Shown here one piece after another: positions 1 through 12,017 of a stretch of 64,000 nt of DNA. The notes beneath the pieces are model-generated. The model was not told the origin of the DNA and made no database searches. It saw nothing but the letters and a program-made list of their open reading frames with translations. Both the position numbers and the translations under genes were made by a program. Where the stretch lies: NCBI GenBank assembly GCA_029961685.1, contig JARWKL010000003.1, positions 18,718,467 through 18,782,466 of the forward strand. Reading direction: 5' to 3'. The first letter of the stretch is position 1. Every line of letters begins with the position of its first letter. The stretch comes from Aristolochia californica. Its lineage: Eukaryota > Streptophyta > Magnoliopsida > Piperales > Aristolochiaceae.

Positions 1-522
1 AAATATAAAAACTAAAAGAGGTTTATAATACCTAAAAATTAAAGACACTTTTATGAATCTCTTTGCATTTGTACATTTCCATTTTATATGTCAAGTTTTG
101 TTTTCAAATCCAAACTTGATTTTTCACTCTCCCTTTTCTCTCTTGTAAAGATAAAAAGATAAGGCAAATTGATCGAAACAAAATAAAAAATTTAGAGTTT
201 CTTTATGCAAAAAAATTAAAAAAATAATAAAAATATGTAAATAAAATTTATCCACATATCACAAATGAACACCAAAGTTTTGTTATCCATGTTTGGGAAA
301 TTCCACTAGTACAACCCCAAATACCTTGGAATTTTATAAGAAAGTGATTTCTAATTGATCGTAACATGTTCTAAGTATGAATATGACTGCACCAAACCTG
401 TTGAAGATGCAAATGACCCCAGGATCCAATACTTTTAAGGAGAACAACAAATGCTCATTAAATTCTCAAGTGAACGTGCGGTGGAATATTTACCCGATCC
501 AAACAAGCCATTTTTTGCCCAT
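1..522. repeat. Satellite array, block 1 (about 680-bp monomer)
   Basis: Part of one satellite monomer, type A, recognised by the 'agacacttttatgaat' stretch near 44-59, the 'gttttcaaatcc' variant and 'gttctaagtatg'. The same text recurs about every 680 bp through the window. It is cut at 522 by the copia element; the monomer resumes at 5857, so the two sides join into one satellite unit. No coding potential is evident. Confidence 0.9.
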
Positions 523-1160
523 TGTTGAATTTAGGACCCCTTTTCCATAATCATGAGCAAAATAAAGAAGAAATAAAAAGAGAGAAAATGGGAGAAAAGC
601 TCTCGGGTAGAGCAGAAAAATTAAAAGGGAAAGATGAGTTGCGCCAAGAAAGGAGAGGGAGAGAGAGAACAAACTCGGGATTGAATGTGTTGCTTGATTA
701 ATTCCGAATTATAACCTCTCTATTTATAGGAGAGGAGGAGGTAGAGTCCTCATATAAGTTGTCATTCAATCCTAATTACATTCTAATTCTAACTCTTCAA
801 TATAAGTAAATCTATTCAAATTAGAACTCCTTGAAGACTAATTGGAGTACAACTAGGAGTTCTTTATTATCGACATGAATAAAAGGGATAAGCCAGCTCG
901 TGGCATTATACTAGTGGGCCCCTCATGATTCTCCAGTGCACCTTGATAATTGTGCCAACTCCTAAGATCTTGTGGGCTCCACTTGATCTTCAAGTCTTCT
1001 AAATCAACTCAGCTTGTGCTTCTTGATTCCTTTACTCGAGCTTGCTTTGGGAGAGGACTCTTCTTGGTGTCCCAAGTCCTCTAGGATTCTTCTTGATGAC
1101 CTACGTCCTCATGGTGGGTCCCACCAACTCGAGCACCATGGTAAGCCCCACATTGTAACA
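523..1160 (-). repeat. 3' LTR of copia family A (638 bp)
   Basis: Read on the minus strand this is the downstream LTR. Its plus-strand ends are tgttgaattt and cattgtaaca, so TG...CA termini are kept. It matches the LTR at 5419-5856 but holds about 200 bp (roughly 910-1100) that are missing there. It abuts the polypurine tract at 1161. Confidence 0.93.
721..729 (-). promoter_or_regulatory. Probable TATA box of copia family A 3' LTR
   Basis: The minus strand reads ctataaata, a good plant TATA box, inside the LTR. The same motif is kept in the partner LTR at 5619-5627 and in family C LTRs. It is expected to mark the U3/R transition; this is inferred from motif and position only. Confidence 0.55.
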
Positions 1161-1173
1161 CTCCCCCTCAAGC
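1161..1173 (-). other. Polypurine tract of copia family A
   Basis: Directly inside the 3' LTR the minus strand reads a purine-rich stretch ending gaggggga, the usual plus-strand primer site of an LTR element. Confidence 0.8.
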
Positions 1174-1758
1174 TGGGGGTGAGAAGACGTCATAAACACC
1201 CAACTTGCTGCATATGGTAGACATGATCTTGTGAGTGACTGGTTTGGTGAGGATGTCTATAACTTGATTTTGTGAGGAGATGTGCTTCAGGGATAAGAGA
1301 CTAGCTTGGAACTTTTCTCGTATAAAGTGGCAATCAACTTCAATGTGCTTTGTTCTCTCATGGAATACTGGATTTGATGCAATATGTATTGCTGCTTGGT
1401 TGTCACAATATAGATCCATTGGAGCTTCTTCATAAAATCCCAATTCAATGGGAAGGGACCTTATCCATAAAAGTTCACTTATAGTGTGTGCCATGGCTCT
1501 GTATTCTGCTTTTGCACTGGACCGTGCTACCACATTATATTTTTTGCTTTTCCATGTAACCAGATTTCCTCCAACTATCGTGCAAAACCCAGAAGAAGAT
1601 TTTCTATCATCTGGGGATCCACCCCAGTCTGCATCCGTGAATCCCTCAATGTTGAAGTGTCCATGTTTTTTATAGAGGATCCCCCTTCTAGCAGTCCCTT
1701 TTTGATAGCGTAGTATCCTCTCAAGTGCTTGCCAATGACTAAGTTGCGGCTTGTGCAT
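1168..1758 (-). pseudogene. Copia RNase H domain (end of pol)
   Basis: Open frame of about 196 codons that carries the whole copia RNase H region. Recognisable motifs in order are FTDADWGG near residue 40, AKAEYRAM near 83, LYCDNQAAIHIA near 117 and TKHIEVDCHFIREK near 135, so the acidic active-site residues appear to be kept. It follows the RT region in the same element and runs almost to the 3' LTR. A TAG at 1762-1764 separates it from the RT frame, at a place where copia proteins normally have Gln. This is the best-preserved domain of the element. Confidence 0.9.
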
Positions 1759-1761
1759 GTA

Positions 1762-2680
1762 CTAACTTACCACACTTACTGCAAATGAAATATCTGGCCT
1801 CGTTAAACATAGGAAAATAAGACGCCCTACTAACATTTGATATTTTCCAATATCCACGTCTTCTCCAGTGCCTCCACATAACTTTGTATTTGCATCCATA
1901 GAAGTGTCTACAGGTTTGCGTCCCAACATACCTGTTTCTTCTAGTAGATCAAGGGCATATTTTCTTTGGGATAAAATAATCCCATGTCTGCATTGTAAGA
2001 CCTCAATACCCAAAAAGTATTCCAGTAATCCAAGATCCATTGTCTTGAATTCAGCACATATTTTTTCTTTTTCTTTTTTGAATGCCTTCAAAGTCACTTC
2101 CACTTAAAATGATATCATCAACATAAACAGCTAGAATCACCTTGCCTCTTGTTGTGTTCTCAATAAATACTGAGTGGTCTACAGAGCATCTGTAAAAACC
2201 TGCTCATATGATGGCTTGGCTAAAATTTTGAAACCATGCCCTGGGGATTTCTTTTGCCCATATAGAGATTTTTTAAGGCGACACGACATACAGACTCCCC
2301 CTCAACCACATATCCAGGTGATTCTTGCATATAAATTTCTTCTTTCATATCGCCATTGAGAAAGGCGTTTTTGACACCCAGTTGATATATTGGCCATGAT
2401 GAATTAGTTGTCACTGAGGTCATTTTTTGCCACTGGAGAGAATGTCTCATCATAATCAATGCCATAGCATTGAGTGTATCCTTTAGCAACCAGACCAGCT
2501 ATCAGTCGTGCAATAGTCCCATCTGGATTATGTTTAATTGTATAAACCCACTTGCAACCAACGGGTTTTTTGTCTGTAGGTAGAGGGACCAAAGACCATG
2601 TATGATTCTCATTGAATGCCTTCATTTCTTCATCCATTGCTGCCTTCCACCCTGGATGTAGTAGAGACTCCTGATATGAT
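1762..2680 (-). pseudogene. Copia reverse transcriptase, frameshifted
   Basis: RVT_2-type reverse transcriptase spread over three frames. The N-terminal part (near 2400-2680) shows WKAAMDEEM, GCKWVYTIK and LVAKGYTQ. The middle (2220-2489) has VKNAFLNG, where the residue before VKN (codon 2376-2378) is Gly although copia RTs have the catalytic Asp there. YVDDIIL is intact near 2106-2126, followed by FKTMDLG and YFLGIEV and then TRPDISFAVSVVS. Frameshifts lie near 2410-2440 and 2090-2110, and there is an in-frame TGA just upstream of the YVDD part. The catalytic Asp loss and frameshifts mean no active enzyme. Confidence 0.9.
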
Positions 2681-2999
2681 TGTGGAATAGATATGGAGGA
2701 AATAGAAGAAAGAAACTGACAACATAAAGGTGAGAGGTGACGATGAGACAAAAAATTGGAGATAGGATGAGAAGTAGAAGGTTGAGTGCATGAACGAGGT
2801 TCTTTTCTGATAGCAATAGGGCAAGTATCAAATTGAGGACCAAAAACAACTGGTGAGGAAGGACTTACCTCTGGTGGATCCGACAACTCAGCAGGTGTGG
2901 TATCGGCCCTTGTCTCTGGGGGCTGATCAATCTTTGTATCACAAGGCACAACCGGTCTAGGAGAATTTGGTATTGATGACATACCAGGTGGAGCGTTGT

Positions 3000-3999
3000 C
3001 AGAATAATATGATGAGTCTTCAAAGAGTGTGACATCCCTAGACATAAATAAACGTTGAAAAGAGGGACTATAACAAACATAACCCTTTTGTGTTCGAGAG
3101 TATCCCAAAAATATACACTTTATAGATTTAGGGTCAAGTTTGCTATGTCTAGGTAAAGTATTATGAACAAAACATTGACAACCGAAGACTTTCAATGGTA
3201 ATGCAAATGGATCATCATGTGGTAAAAGTTTAGAGTAGGGGGATTTATTCTCAAAAATAGTAGACGGTAGATGATTTATAAGAAAACATGTTGTAAGGAC
3301 AGCATGGGGCCAATAAAAATATGGAACTTTCATGGCATATAATAGACCTCAAGCTACCTCAAGAATATGATGATTTTTCTGTTCGGCTTCACCGTTTTGT
3401 TGGGGAGTGTAGGCACATGATGTTTGATGGATAATGTCATTCTTTTGACAAAAGGAGTCGAGGTCTTTTGAAATATACTCTTTGGCATTATCAGACCGGA
3501 GGATTTTTATCTTTTGACCAAATTGTGTGAGTACCATCACATAAAAAGATTTAAAAATAGATGGTATCTTAGAACGCTCCTTAAAAATAAACAACCACAT
3601 TGTGCGAGTGAAATCATCAATAAAAGTGATAAAATATTTGGCTTGAGAAATATTAGAGACACTCAAAGGCCCCCAAACATTAGTATGAATCAATGAAAAA
3701 GGATTGTTGCTTTTGACTTCTGGATAAGGAGAGTATGTACTCCTTTGATGTTTACTTAACTGACATACCTCACAACGGAATTCTAATCTTATCTTAAGAG
3801 ATGGAAACATATGATGAAGAGATTGTATGGAAGGATGTCCCAACCGATTGTGTCATAATCATGTCTCATTCTTAGTAGTAGACACCATATTGACCTTTGG
3901 CACATCCAAGTAGTAGAGCCACCCTTGTTTGTGGCCTCCACCAATCACCTGCTTCGTTATTAGATCCTGAAAAACACATGAAGTAGGTGTGAAGGTAAC
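3000..3999 (-). pseudogene. Copia integrase, first catalytic Asp lost
   Basis: The zinc-binding GAG-pre-integrase part is seen as HNRLGHPS just above 3840 and CEVCQLSKH, giving the HHCC set. The core follows: the usual first catalytic Asp in the HTDVWGP-type motif is Asn here (codon 3679-3681), the second Asp is present in RSDN, and the Glu is present in the QQNGEAEQKN stretch. The C-terminal region (3000-3333) has KVFGCQCFVH, CIFLGYS and a strand ending SRDVTLFE. A TGA at 3349-3351 interrupts the domain, and two TGA codons near 3850-3860 stand where copia has Trp. The protein would insert element DNA into the host chromosome, but this copy cannot. Confidence 0.88.
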
Positions 4000-4320
4000 C
4001 TAGCAATTAAAATATTTTGAAAGTTGACTCACAGAGAGCAAGTTTAAAGGAAAGGAAGGAACAAAAAAAATATCATTGAGTGGAAGTGATGGGGTGACAG
4101 AAGTGGAACGTTTTCCTTGGACTTTGGTTTGAGAACCGTCAGTTATGGTAACAAACTTGTGTGAAAGACTTGGAGATAAAGAATGTAATAAAGTTTTGTT
4201 ACCAGTAAGATGCTCGGAGGCTCCTGAATCAATTAGCCAGGATGAAGAGGAGGCAGATAGCATACCTGAAGCAGTAGTGGCAGTAATAGTTGTAGAGGGG
4301 ATAGGAGAAGACCCTTGCAT
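4000..4320 (-). pseudogene. Copia aspartic protease
   Basis: A frame of 106 codons with SWLIDSGASEHLTG near residues 27-40, the retroviral-type aspartic protease active site with Asp-Ser-Gly intact, and a hydrophobic second half ending NLLSVSQLSKY, typical of copia just before the GAG-pre-integrase domain. The frame closes at a TAG (4000-4002). It sits between the zinc-knuckle region and integrase, as expected. In a live element it would process the polyprotein. Confidence 0.88.
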
Positions 4321-4439
4321 GGTCTTTATTTTCTGAAATACTTCATAGTCTTCATCAGTAATAATTTTTTGTGCAGCTGGTGTTGGGGGATGGTCTGCTT
4401 GCGCATCACTAATGAGGGCTTGATTAGCCCCTGTTGATT

Positions 4440-4923
4440 CTGACTTGTCATTAGCCTTATAGCATATTTATTTATAGTGGCCATATCTACCTCAGTAAGT
4501 GCATGCCCTATAACGGCACTGGTCTATAGTGTGGCCCCAAAATTTACAATGAGTCCCTTTAATATCATTTGTTCTGCCAGCACTATAGGGTCTATGCAGT
4601 GTATCAGGGCTTGAATATAGTTTAGTACATGTCTCCCAAATATGTTTACCAGTGTCAAGATGAATAACATTACTAGAGACATGTTCTTCCATGCTATTTA
4701 TCAGCCAACCAATTACCAAAGTATCATTCTTCAGCCATTTCATATAAAAAATATCATCTTCATCAATAGGTGGTCCTCTGGTAGTGAGGTGAACAAGTAG
4801 GTCTTTGGTTATGTGAAATCTCCTAACCGAGGTGGACCAACTCATAAAATTTGATACCCCACATAAGGGTATGGTGGTGATCTTCAGTATATCACCTTTG
4901 ATATTCATATTCTCATCAGCCAT
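4440..4923 (-). pseudogene. Copia gag, internally deleted, zinc knuckle broken
   Basis: The reading frame most likely starts with the Met of MADENMN at 4923; an upstream Met at 4986 in the same frame looks accidental. The N-terminal part matches copia gag (FMSWSTSVRRF, KWLKNDTLVIGWLINSM, HIWETCTKLYSS). After about residue 110 a large part of gag is missing, and the text jumps to a first degenerate zinc-knuckle remnant (CKFWGHTIDQC). A second knuckle follows near 4445-4500 with CX2CX4HX4C spacing, but its second Cys is a TGA stop and another stop lies before the last Cys. Gag would form the particle and bind RNA; this copy cannot. Confidence 0.8.
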
Positions 4924-5407
4924 GAAGAACTCTTCTTTTTCAAAAAAAAAAACTTCAAATAATATCACTAAGTAGCACTTCTTCAATCAACTACTCGGTA
5001 TATGTAAATATAGCATCAATGCGAATTATATTTTTTTCTTTAGAAAACCACTCATAAGAGGCTCAATAGGAATCTGCAATATCAGGGAAATCTTATCCCA
5101 CAAAAAAAAAATTCAATAATCTGAGTATGAACTGGTCTCGGCAAACAAAATTTCTAAACCGATAAAACTGCTTTGATAGCTCCTTCTAGATCTAGGGGCA
5201 TGCATATTTATAATATAATCAGATGAAAGTATTCACATATTCATTCTTGAATCATCATAAAAAAACGAGAACAAGTAGCATAAAATAAAAAATTTTAAAC
5301 GCTTATCTCTCGGCAAGTGTTCTTCCTTCACGCAAGAGCCTTCTTTGAGTGGTGTTGATCATCACTTTTCTAGAGCAATATTTTGTAGAGGGATCCTAAA
5401 TATATTT
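4924..5407 (-). other. Untranslated leader of copia family A
   Basis: About 480 bp between the primer binding site and the gag start on the minus strand. It holds no convincing open frame and matches neither the satellite nor any other element here. It would contain the packaging and dimerisation signals of the element. Confidence 0.6.
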
Positions 5408-5418
5408 CTCTGATACCA
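5408..5418 (-). other. Primer binding site, initiator-Met tRNA type
   Basis: The minus strand reads tggtatcagag immediately after the 5' LTR, complementary to the 3' end of plant initiator-Met tRNA. This fixes the element's direction and LTR boundary. Confidence 0.9.
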
Positions 5419-5856
5419 AGTTGAATTTAGGACCCCTTGTCCATAATCATGAGCAAAATAAAGAAGAAATAAAAAGAGAGAAAAGGGGAGAAAAGCTCTT
5501 GGATAGAGCAGAAAAAATTAAAAGGGAAAGGATGAGTTGTGCCAAGCAAGGAGAAGGAGAGAGAGAACAAACTCAGGATTGAATGTGTTGCTTGATTAAT
5601 TCCGAATTAAAACCTCTCTATTTATAGGAGAGGAGGAGGTAGAGTCCTCATACAAGTTGTCATTCAATCGTGATTACATTCTAACTCTAACTCTTCAATA
5701 TAAGTAAGTCTATTCAAACTAGAACTCCTAGAAGACTAATTGGAGTAGAACTAGGAGTTCTTTATTATCCACGTGAATATAATGGATAAGCCAGCTCGTG
5801 GCCTTCATGGTGGGACCCACCAGCTCGAGCACCATGGTGGGCCCCACATAGTAAGA
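5419..5856 (-). repeat. 5' LTR of copia family A, with internal deletion (438 bp)
   Basis: Partner of the LTR at 523-1160, shorter because about 200 bp are missing between cagctcgtgg and catggtggg (plus strand, near 5802-5808). The TG...CA ends have mutated to ag...ga. A TATA-like ctataaata on the minus strand lies at 5619-5627. It is followed by the target duplication cccat at 5857-5861. Confidence 0.92.
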
Positions 5857-6896
5857 CCCATTTAAAAAAAGTTGATCTAACAATCATAGATCATTTTTAA
5901 GTGATTTATCATGAGTAAAGAGCAATATATTTATAAGAAATGACTCGTGGATTAGAAGTCAACACTTAGCAAAATCCCCCGCTCTCCCCTTTTTTAAAAA
6001 AATTGAAAAACCAAATTTATAAAAACTAAAAGAGTTTTACAATCCCTAAAAATCACAGAGAGGTTTTTGACTGATCTCTCTCTTCATTTGTGCATTTTCA
6101 TTTTTTATGTCAAGTTTTGTTTTAAAATCCAAACTTCAGTATTCACTCTCCATTTTCTCTTTTAAAAAAGTGGATAAGCCAAATAGATGGCAACAAAATG
6201 AAAATTTTTGAGTTTATGTATGAAAAAATTTAAAACAATAATAAATGTAAGTAAAAAAAATTAATCCACATACCACAAACGAACACCAAAGTTTTGTTAT
6301 CCATGTTTGGCAAATTCCCCAAGTACAACACTTAATAGCTTTGAAGTCTACAAGAAAGAGATTTCTAATTGACCCCAACATATTTTAAATATAGATATGC
6401 ATGAATGAAACATGTTGAACATGAAAATGACCCAAGGATCCAAGACTTTTAAGGAGAACAACAAATGTTCATTATATTCTCAAGTGAACGTGCGGTGGGA
6501 TATTTACCCGATCCAAACTAGCCATTTTTTGCCCATTTAAAAAAAAGTTGATCTAACAAACATAGATCATTGTAATGTGATTGATCATGTGTAACGAACT
6601 ACATTTTTTTAAGAAATGACTTGTGGATTAGGAGTCAACACTCACTTAAATCCCCTGCTCCTGCCTTTTTTCGATGTTTTAAAAACCTAATATATAAAAA
6701 CTAAAAGAATTTTACAGTCCCTAAAAATTACAGAGACTTTTTTGAATTATCTCTCTCTGGATTTGTGTATTTCCAATTTAGATGTTAGTTTTTTTTTTAA
6801 AATTCAAACTTGAGTTTTTCACTCTCCCTTTTTTTATCTCATAAAAAAAAGATAAGGCAAATAGATCGCAAAAAAATAAAAATTTTAGAGTTTATG
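5857..6896. repeat. Satellite array, block 2
   Basis: About 1.5 monomers, types C then B by the diagnostic stretches near 5985-6080 and 6660-6750. The type C monomer directly continues the type A monomer of block 1, so A-C order is kept across the copia insertion. The block ends where a solo LTR entered the 'gagtttatg' part of a monomer. Confidence 0.9.
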
Positions 6897-7326
6897 TGAT
6901 GGAAGATAAGCTCAAGCCCACACGACCAAGGAAGGCCCACATGTCTAAGATAATTATAAGATTGGCCACATGACCAAGGAAGGCCCACAAGATAGGCCCA
7001 AGCCCATAAGAAGTAGGTCCCACAATGATTACCACGAGCTGGCATCCTTATCACATAAGTTGGAAGATCAAGGACTCACAACGGCATCTTTATCTTATGG
7101 TCACATACTAGAAGATTTCTAGTTTGGTTTATGTTTGTCTTTTATTAATATTGAGTTATTTAATTATGCTAGGACTTATCTTTAAGTGTTAGAGTTTTGG
7201 TGTAATTGGGACAAGGGTAGTTTTATTGTAATTGGACTCTAATACCTTCCTCTATAATAAATAGAGGTTCATGTCCAATGATTACAAGAACTCAATGAAG
7301 TATTTTCCATTTCCATAAATTTAACA
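6897..7326 (+). mobile_element. Solo LTR of family B (430 bp)
   Basis: A single LTR with termini tgatggaag and tttaaca, matching the reverse complement of the LTRs at 51433-51854, 53872-54311 and 57868-58304. Satellite sequence lies on both sides in correct phase; the flanks ttatg (6892-6896) and gtatg (7327-7331) agree at four of five bases and may be the target duplication. A TATA-like tataataaata lies at 7253-7263. Solo LTRs arise by recombination between the two LTRs of a full element. Confidence 0.9.
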
Positions 7327-10300
7327 GTATGCAAAAAATTTAATACAATAATAACTTTAACTAAAGAAAATTTATCCACACACCACCCACGAACACCAAA
7401 GTTTTGCTATCCATATTTTGGAAATTCCACAAGTACAACACGTAATAGCTTGGAATTTTATAAGAAAGAGATTTCTAGTAGATCCTAACTTATTTTAAAT
7501 ATGGATATGCATGCATGAAACATGTTGTAGATGCAAATGACCCAAGGATACAATACTTTTAAGGAGAACAACAAATGCTTATTAAATTCTCAAGTGAAGG
7601 TATGGTGGAATATTTACCAAATTCAAACTAGGCCTTTCTTTCCCATTTACAAAAAACGTTGATCTAGCAATCATAGATCATTGTAAAGTGATTGATCATG
7701 AGTAACTAGCTAAATTTTTGTAAGTAATGACTTGTGGATTAGGAGTCAACAGTCAGTTAAATCCCCTACTCCCCCCTTTTTCTGATGTTTGTAAAACATA
7801 ACAAATAAAAATTAAAAGAGTTTTACAATCCCAAAAAACTTACAGAGACTTTTTGGAATTATCTCTCTCTGCATTTGTGCATTTCCATTTTAAATGTCCA
7901 GATTTTTTTAAAAATCCAAACTTGAGTTTTTCACTCTCCCTTTTTTCACTCATAAAAAAAAGACAAGGCCAAAAGATCACAACAAAATTAAAATTTTAGA
8001 GTTATGTATGCAAATTTTTTTAAAAAAGAATACAAATAAGTATAAAAATTTTATCCACACACAACAAACGAACACGAAACTTTTGTCATCCATGTTTAAG
8101 AAATTCCACTAGTATAACCCCTAATTGCTTGGAATTTTATAAGAATGAGATTTCTAATTGATCCTAACATGTTTTAAATATGGATATGCATGAATGAAAC
8201 ATGTTGAAGATGCAAATGACCCAAGGATCCAAGACTTTTAAGGAGAACAACAAATGCTCATTAAGTTTTCAAGTGAACTTGTGGTGGGATATCTAGCCGA
8301 TCCAAACAAGACATTTTTTGCCCATTTACAAAAAGGTGATCTAACAATCATAGATCATTTTAAAATGATTGATCATGGTAAATGAGCTATATTTGTGTAA
8401 GAAATGACTTGTGTATTAGAAGTCAACCCTCAGTTAAATCCCCCACTCCCCCTTTTTCTGATATTTGCAAAACCTAATATTTAAAAACTAGAAGAGTTTT
8501 ACAATTCCAAAAAATTAAAGACACTGTTATGAAATATCTCTCTTTGCATTTGTGCATTTCCATTTTATGTGTAAAGTTTTGTTTTCAAATCCAAACTTGA
8601 GTTTTCACTCTCCCTTTTTTCTCTCGTAAACAAAAAAACGATAAGGCAAATAGATCACAACAAAATGAAAATTTTAGAGTTTATGTATGTATAAAAAAAT
8701 TAAAACTATAATAAATGTATGTAAAGAAAATGTATCCACACATAACCAACGAACACCAAAGTTTTGTTATCCATGTTTTGGAAATTCCACTAGTACAACC
8801 CCTAATAGCTTAGACTTTTATAAGAAAGAGATTTCTAATAGATCCTAACATGATCTAAGTATGGATATGCATGCACGAAACATGTTGGAGATAGAAATGA
8901 ACCAAGGATCTAAGACTTTTAAGGAGAATAACAAATGCTCATTAAATTCTCAAGTGAACGTGTGTTGGGATATTTACCTGATCCAAACAAGCCATTCTTT
9001 GCCCATTTACAAAAAGTTGATATAACAATCATATATAATAGTTAATTAATTGATCACGATTAACAAGCTATATTTTTTTAAGTTATGACTTGTGGATTAG
9101 GAGTCACCACTCAATTAAAACCCCTACTCCCCCCCCCCCCCCCCCCCCCCCCCCCCTTTTCCAAAAAATTGAAAAACCTAGTATATAAAAATTAAAATAG
9201 TTTTACAATCCTTAAAAATTAAAGAGACGTTTTGGAATTATCTCTCTCTGCATTTGTGTATTTCCATTTTTTTATGTCTAGTTTTGTTTTAAAATCCAAA
9301 CTTCAGTTTTCAGTCTCCCTTTTTTCCCTAGTAAACAAAAAATAAGGCAAATAGATCGCAACAAAATGAAAATTTGAGAGTTTAAGTATGCAAAAAATTT
9401 AAAACAATAACAAATGTAAGTAAATAAAATTTAACCACACACCACAAACGAACATCAAAGTTTTGTTATCCATGTTCTGGAAATTCCACAAGTACAACCC
9501 CTAATAGCTTGGAATTTTATAAGAAAGGGATTTATAATTGATGCTAACATTTTTTTAATATAGATATGCATGCACAACACATATTGAAGATGCAAATTAC
9601 CCAAGGATCTAAGATTTTTAATGAGAACAACAAATGCTCAATAAATTCTCAAGTGAACGTGTGGTGGGATATTTACCCGCTCCAAACAAGCCATTGTTTG
9701 TCCATTTACAAAACAAAGTTGATCTAACAATAATAGATCATTGTAAAGTGATTGATCATGAGTAATGAGTTACATTTTTGTAAGAAATGACTTGTGGATT
9801 AGGAGTCTACACTTAGTTAAATCCCCCGCTCCCCCGTTTTTTCGATGTTTGCAAAAACTAATATATAAAATCTAAAAGAGTTTTAAAATCCCTAAAAATA
9901 ATTTCCCATTTTTTGGAATTATCTCTCTCTTCAATTGTGCATTTCCATTTTAGGTGTCAGGTTTTGTTTTAAAATTCAAACTTGAATTATTCACTGTCCT
10001 TTTTTTCTCTCGTAAACTAAAAAAGAAAGGCAAAAGTATAGCAACAAAATGAAAATTTAAGAGTTTATGGATGCAAAAAATTTAAAACAATAATAAATTT
10101 GAGTATAGAAAATTTATCCACACACCACAAACGAACACCAAAGTTTCGTTATCCATGTTTGGGAAATTCCAGTAGTACAACCCCTAATAGCTTGGAATTT
10201 TATAAGAAAGAGATTTCTAATTGATCCTAACATGTTTTAAATATGGATATACATGCATGGAACATGTTGAAGATGCAAATGACCCAAGGATCTTATACTT

Positions 10301-12017
10301 TTAAAGAGAACAAAAACTGCTCATTAAATTCTCAAGTGAATGTGCGGTGGGAAATTTACCCGATCCAAACAAGCCATTTTTTGCCCAACTAAAAAAAGTT
10401 GATCAAACAATCATAGATCATATTAAAGTGATTCATCATAAGTAACGAGCTATATTTTTGTAAGAAATGACTTGTGGATTAGATGTCAACATTCATTTAA
10501 GTCCCCCGCTCCCCCCTTTTCCGATATATGCAAAACCTAATATATAAAAACTAAAAGAGTTTTAAAATCCCTAAAAATTTAAGACACATTTATGAATTAT
10601 CTCTCTTTTTATTTTTGCATTTCCATTTTAAATATCAAGTTTTGTTTTCAAATCCAAACTTGAGTTTTCACTCTCCCTTTTCTCTCTTGTAAACGTAAAA
10701 AGATAAGGCAAATAGATTGCAACAAAATAAAAATATTAGAGTTTATATATGCAACAAAATAAAAAATTTAGAGTTTATGTATGTAAAAACATTAAAAAAA
10801 TAATAAATGTATATAAAGAAAATTTATCCACACATCACAAACGAACACCAAAGTTTTGTTATCCATGTTTGGAAAATCCACTAGTACAACCCCTAATTGC
10901 TTGGAATTTTATAAGAAGAGATTTCTAATTGATCCTAACATGTTCTAAGTATGGATATGATTGCACGAAACCTATAGAAGATGCAAATGACCCAAGGATC
11001 CAATACTTTTAAGGAGAAGAACAAATGCTCATTAAATTCTCAAGTGAACGTGCGGTGGGATATTTTCTCGATACAAACAATCCATTTTTTGCCCATTTAA
11101 AAAAAGTTGATCTAACAATCATAGATCATTTTTAAGTGATTTATCATGAGTAACAAGCGATATTTTGGTAAGAAATGACTTGTGGATTAGGAGTCAACAC
11201 TCAGTTAAATCCCCCGCTCCCCCTTTTTTAAACAATATATAAAAACTAAAAAAATTTTACAATCCCTAAAATTTACAGAGATGATTTGGAATTATCTCGC
11301 TCTTCATTTGTGATTTTCCATTTTTTATGACAAGTTTTGTTTTCAAATCCAAACTTCAGTTTTCACTATCCATTTTTTCTCTTGTCAAAAAAAAAAAAAA
11401 AGGCAAATAGATCGCAACAAAATGAAAATTTTGGAGTTTATGTATGCAAAAAATAATAACTATTTTGGACAATAATTGTTTCTAATAGCTTGGAGTTTTA
11501 TAAGAAACAGATTTCTAATTGATCCTAACATGTTTTAAATATGGATATGCATGCACGAAACATGTTGGGGATGCAAATGACCCAAGGATCCAAGACTTTT
11601 AAGGAGAACACAAATGCTCATTAAATTCTTTAGTGAACAAGCCGTGGCATATTTTCCCGATCCAAACTAGCCATTTTTTGCCCATTTAAAAAAAACGTGT
11701 ATCTAACAATCATAGATCATTGTAAAGTGATTGATCATAAGTAATGAGCTATATTTTTGTAAGAAATGACTTGTAGATTAAGAGTCAAGACTTAGTTAAA
11801 TACCCTACTCCCCCCTTTTCCCGATGTTTGCAAAACCTAATATATAAAAACTAAAGAATTTTACAATCCCTAATAATTACAGAGACTTTTTTGAATTATA
11901 TCTCTCTGTATTTTTGTATGTCCATTTTAGATGTCAAGTTTTGTTTTAAAATCCAAACTTTAGTTTTTCACTCTCCCTTTTTTTCTCTCGTTAAAAACAA
12001 AAGATTAGGCACGTAGA
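7327..12017. repeat. Satellite array, block 3
   Basis: About seven monomers, head to tail. The order of types by their diagnostic stretches near 7780, 8455, 9125, 9835, 10515, 11215 and 11815 is B, A, C, B, A, C, B, the most regular run of the window. One monomer has lost part of its sequence near 11447-11480. No gene is seen. Confidence 0.92.
9129..9156 (+). repeat. C homopolymer, 28 bases
   Basis: The short C run that every monomer carries before its T run (normally 5-7 C) is expanded to 28 uninterrupted C in this type C monomer. It may be a true microsatellite expansion or an assembly or base-calling effect. Confidence 0.9.

Larger units (their letters stand above)
523..5856 (-). mobile_element. 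Ty1/copia LTR retrotransposon, family A, degenerate
   Basis: Complete but dead element lying on the minus strand inside a satellite monomer. It has two LTRs (523-1160 and 5419-5856), a primer binding site complementary to initiator-Met tRNA at 5408-5418, a polypurine tract at 1161-1173 and the domain order gag, protease, integrase, reverse transcriptase, RNase H, which defines Ty1/copia because integrase precedes RT. A perfect 5-bp target duplication, cccat, sits at 518-522 and 5857-5861; removing the element restores a normal satellite monomer. The coding region is broken by frameshifts, stops and deletions, so it cannot be autonomous. The LTRs differ at roughly two dozen sites over about 385 comparable bases, counted by eye, so the insertion is not recent. 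Its copia lineage is not assigned. Confidence 0.95.
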
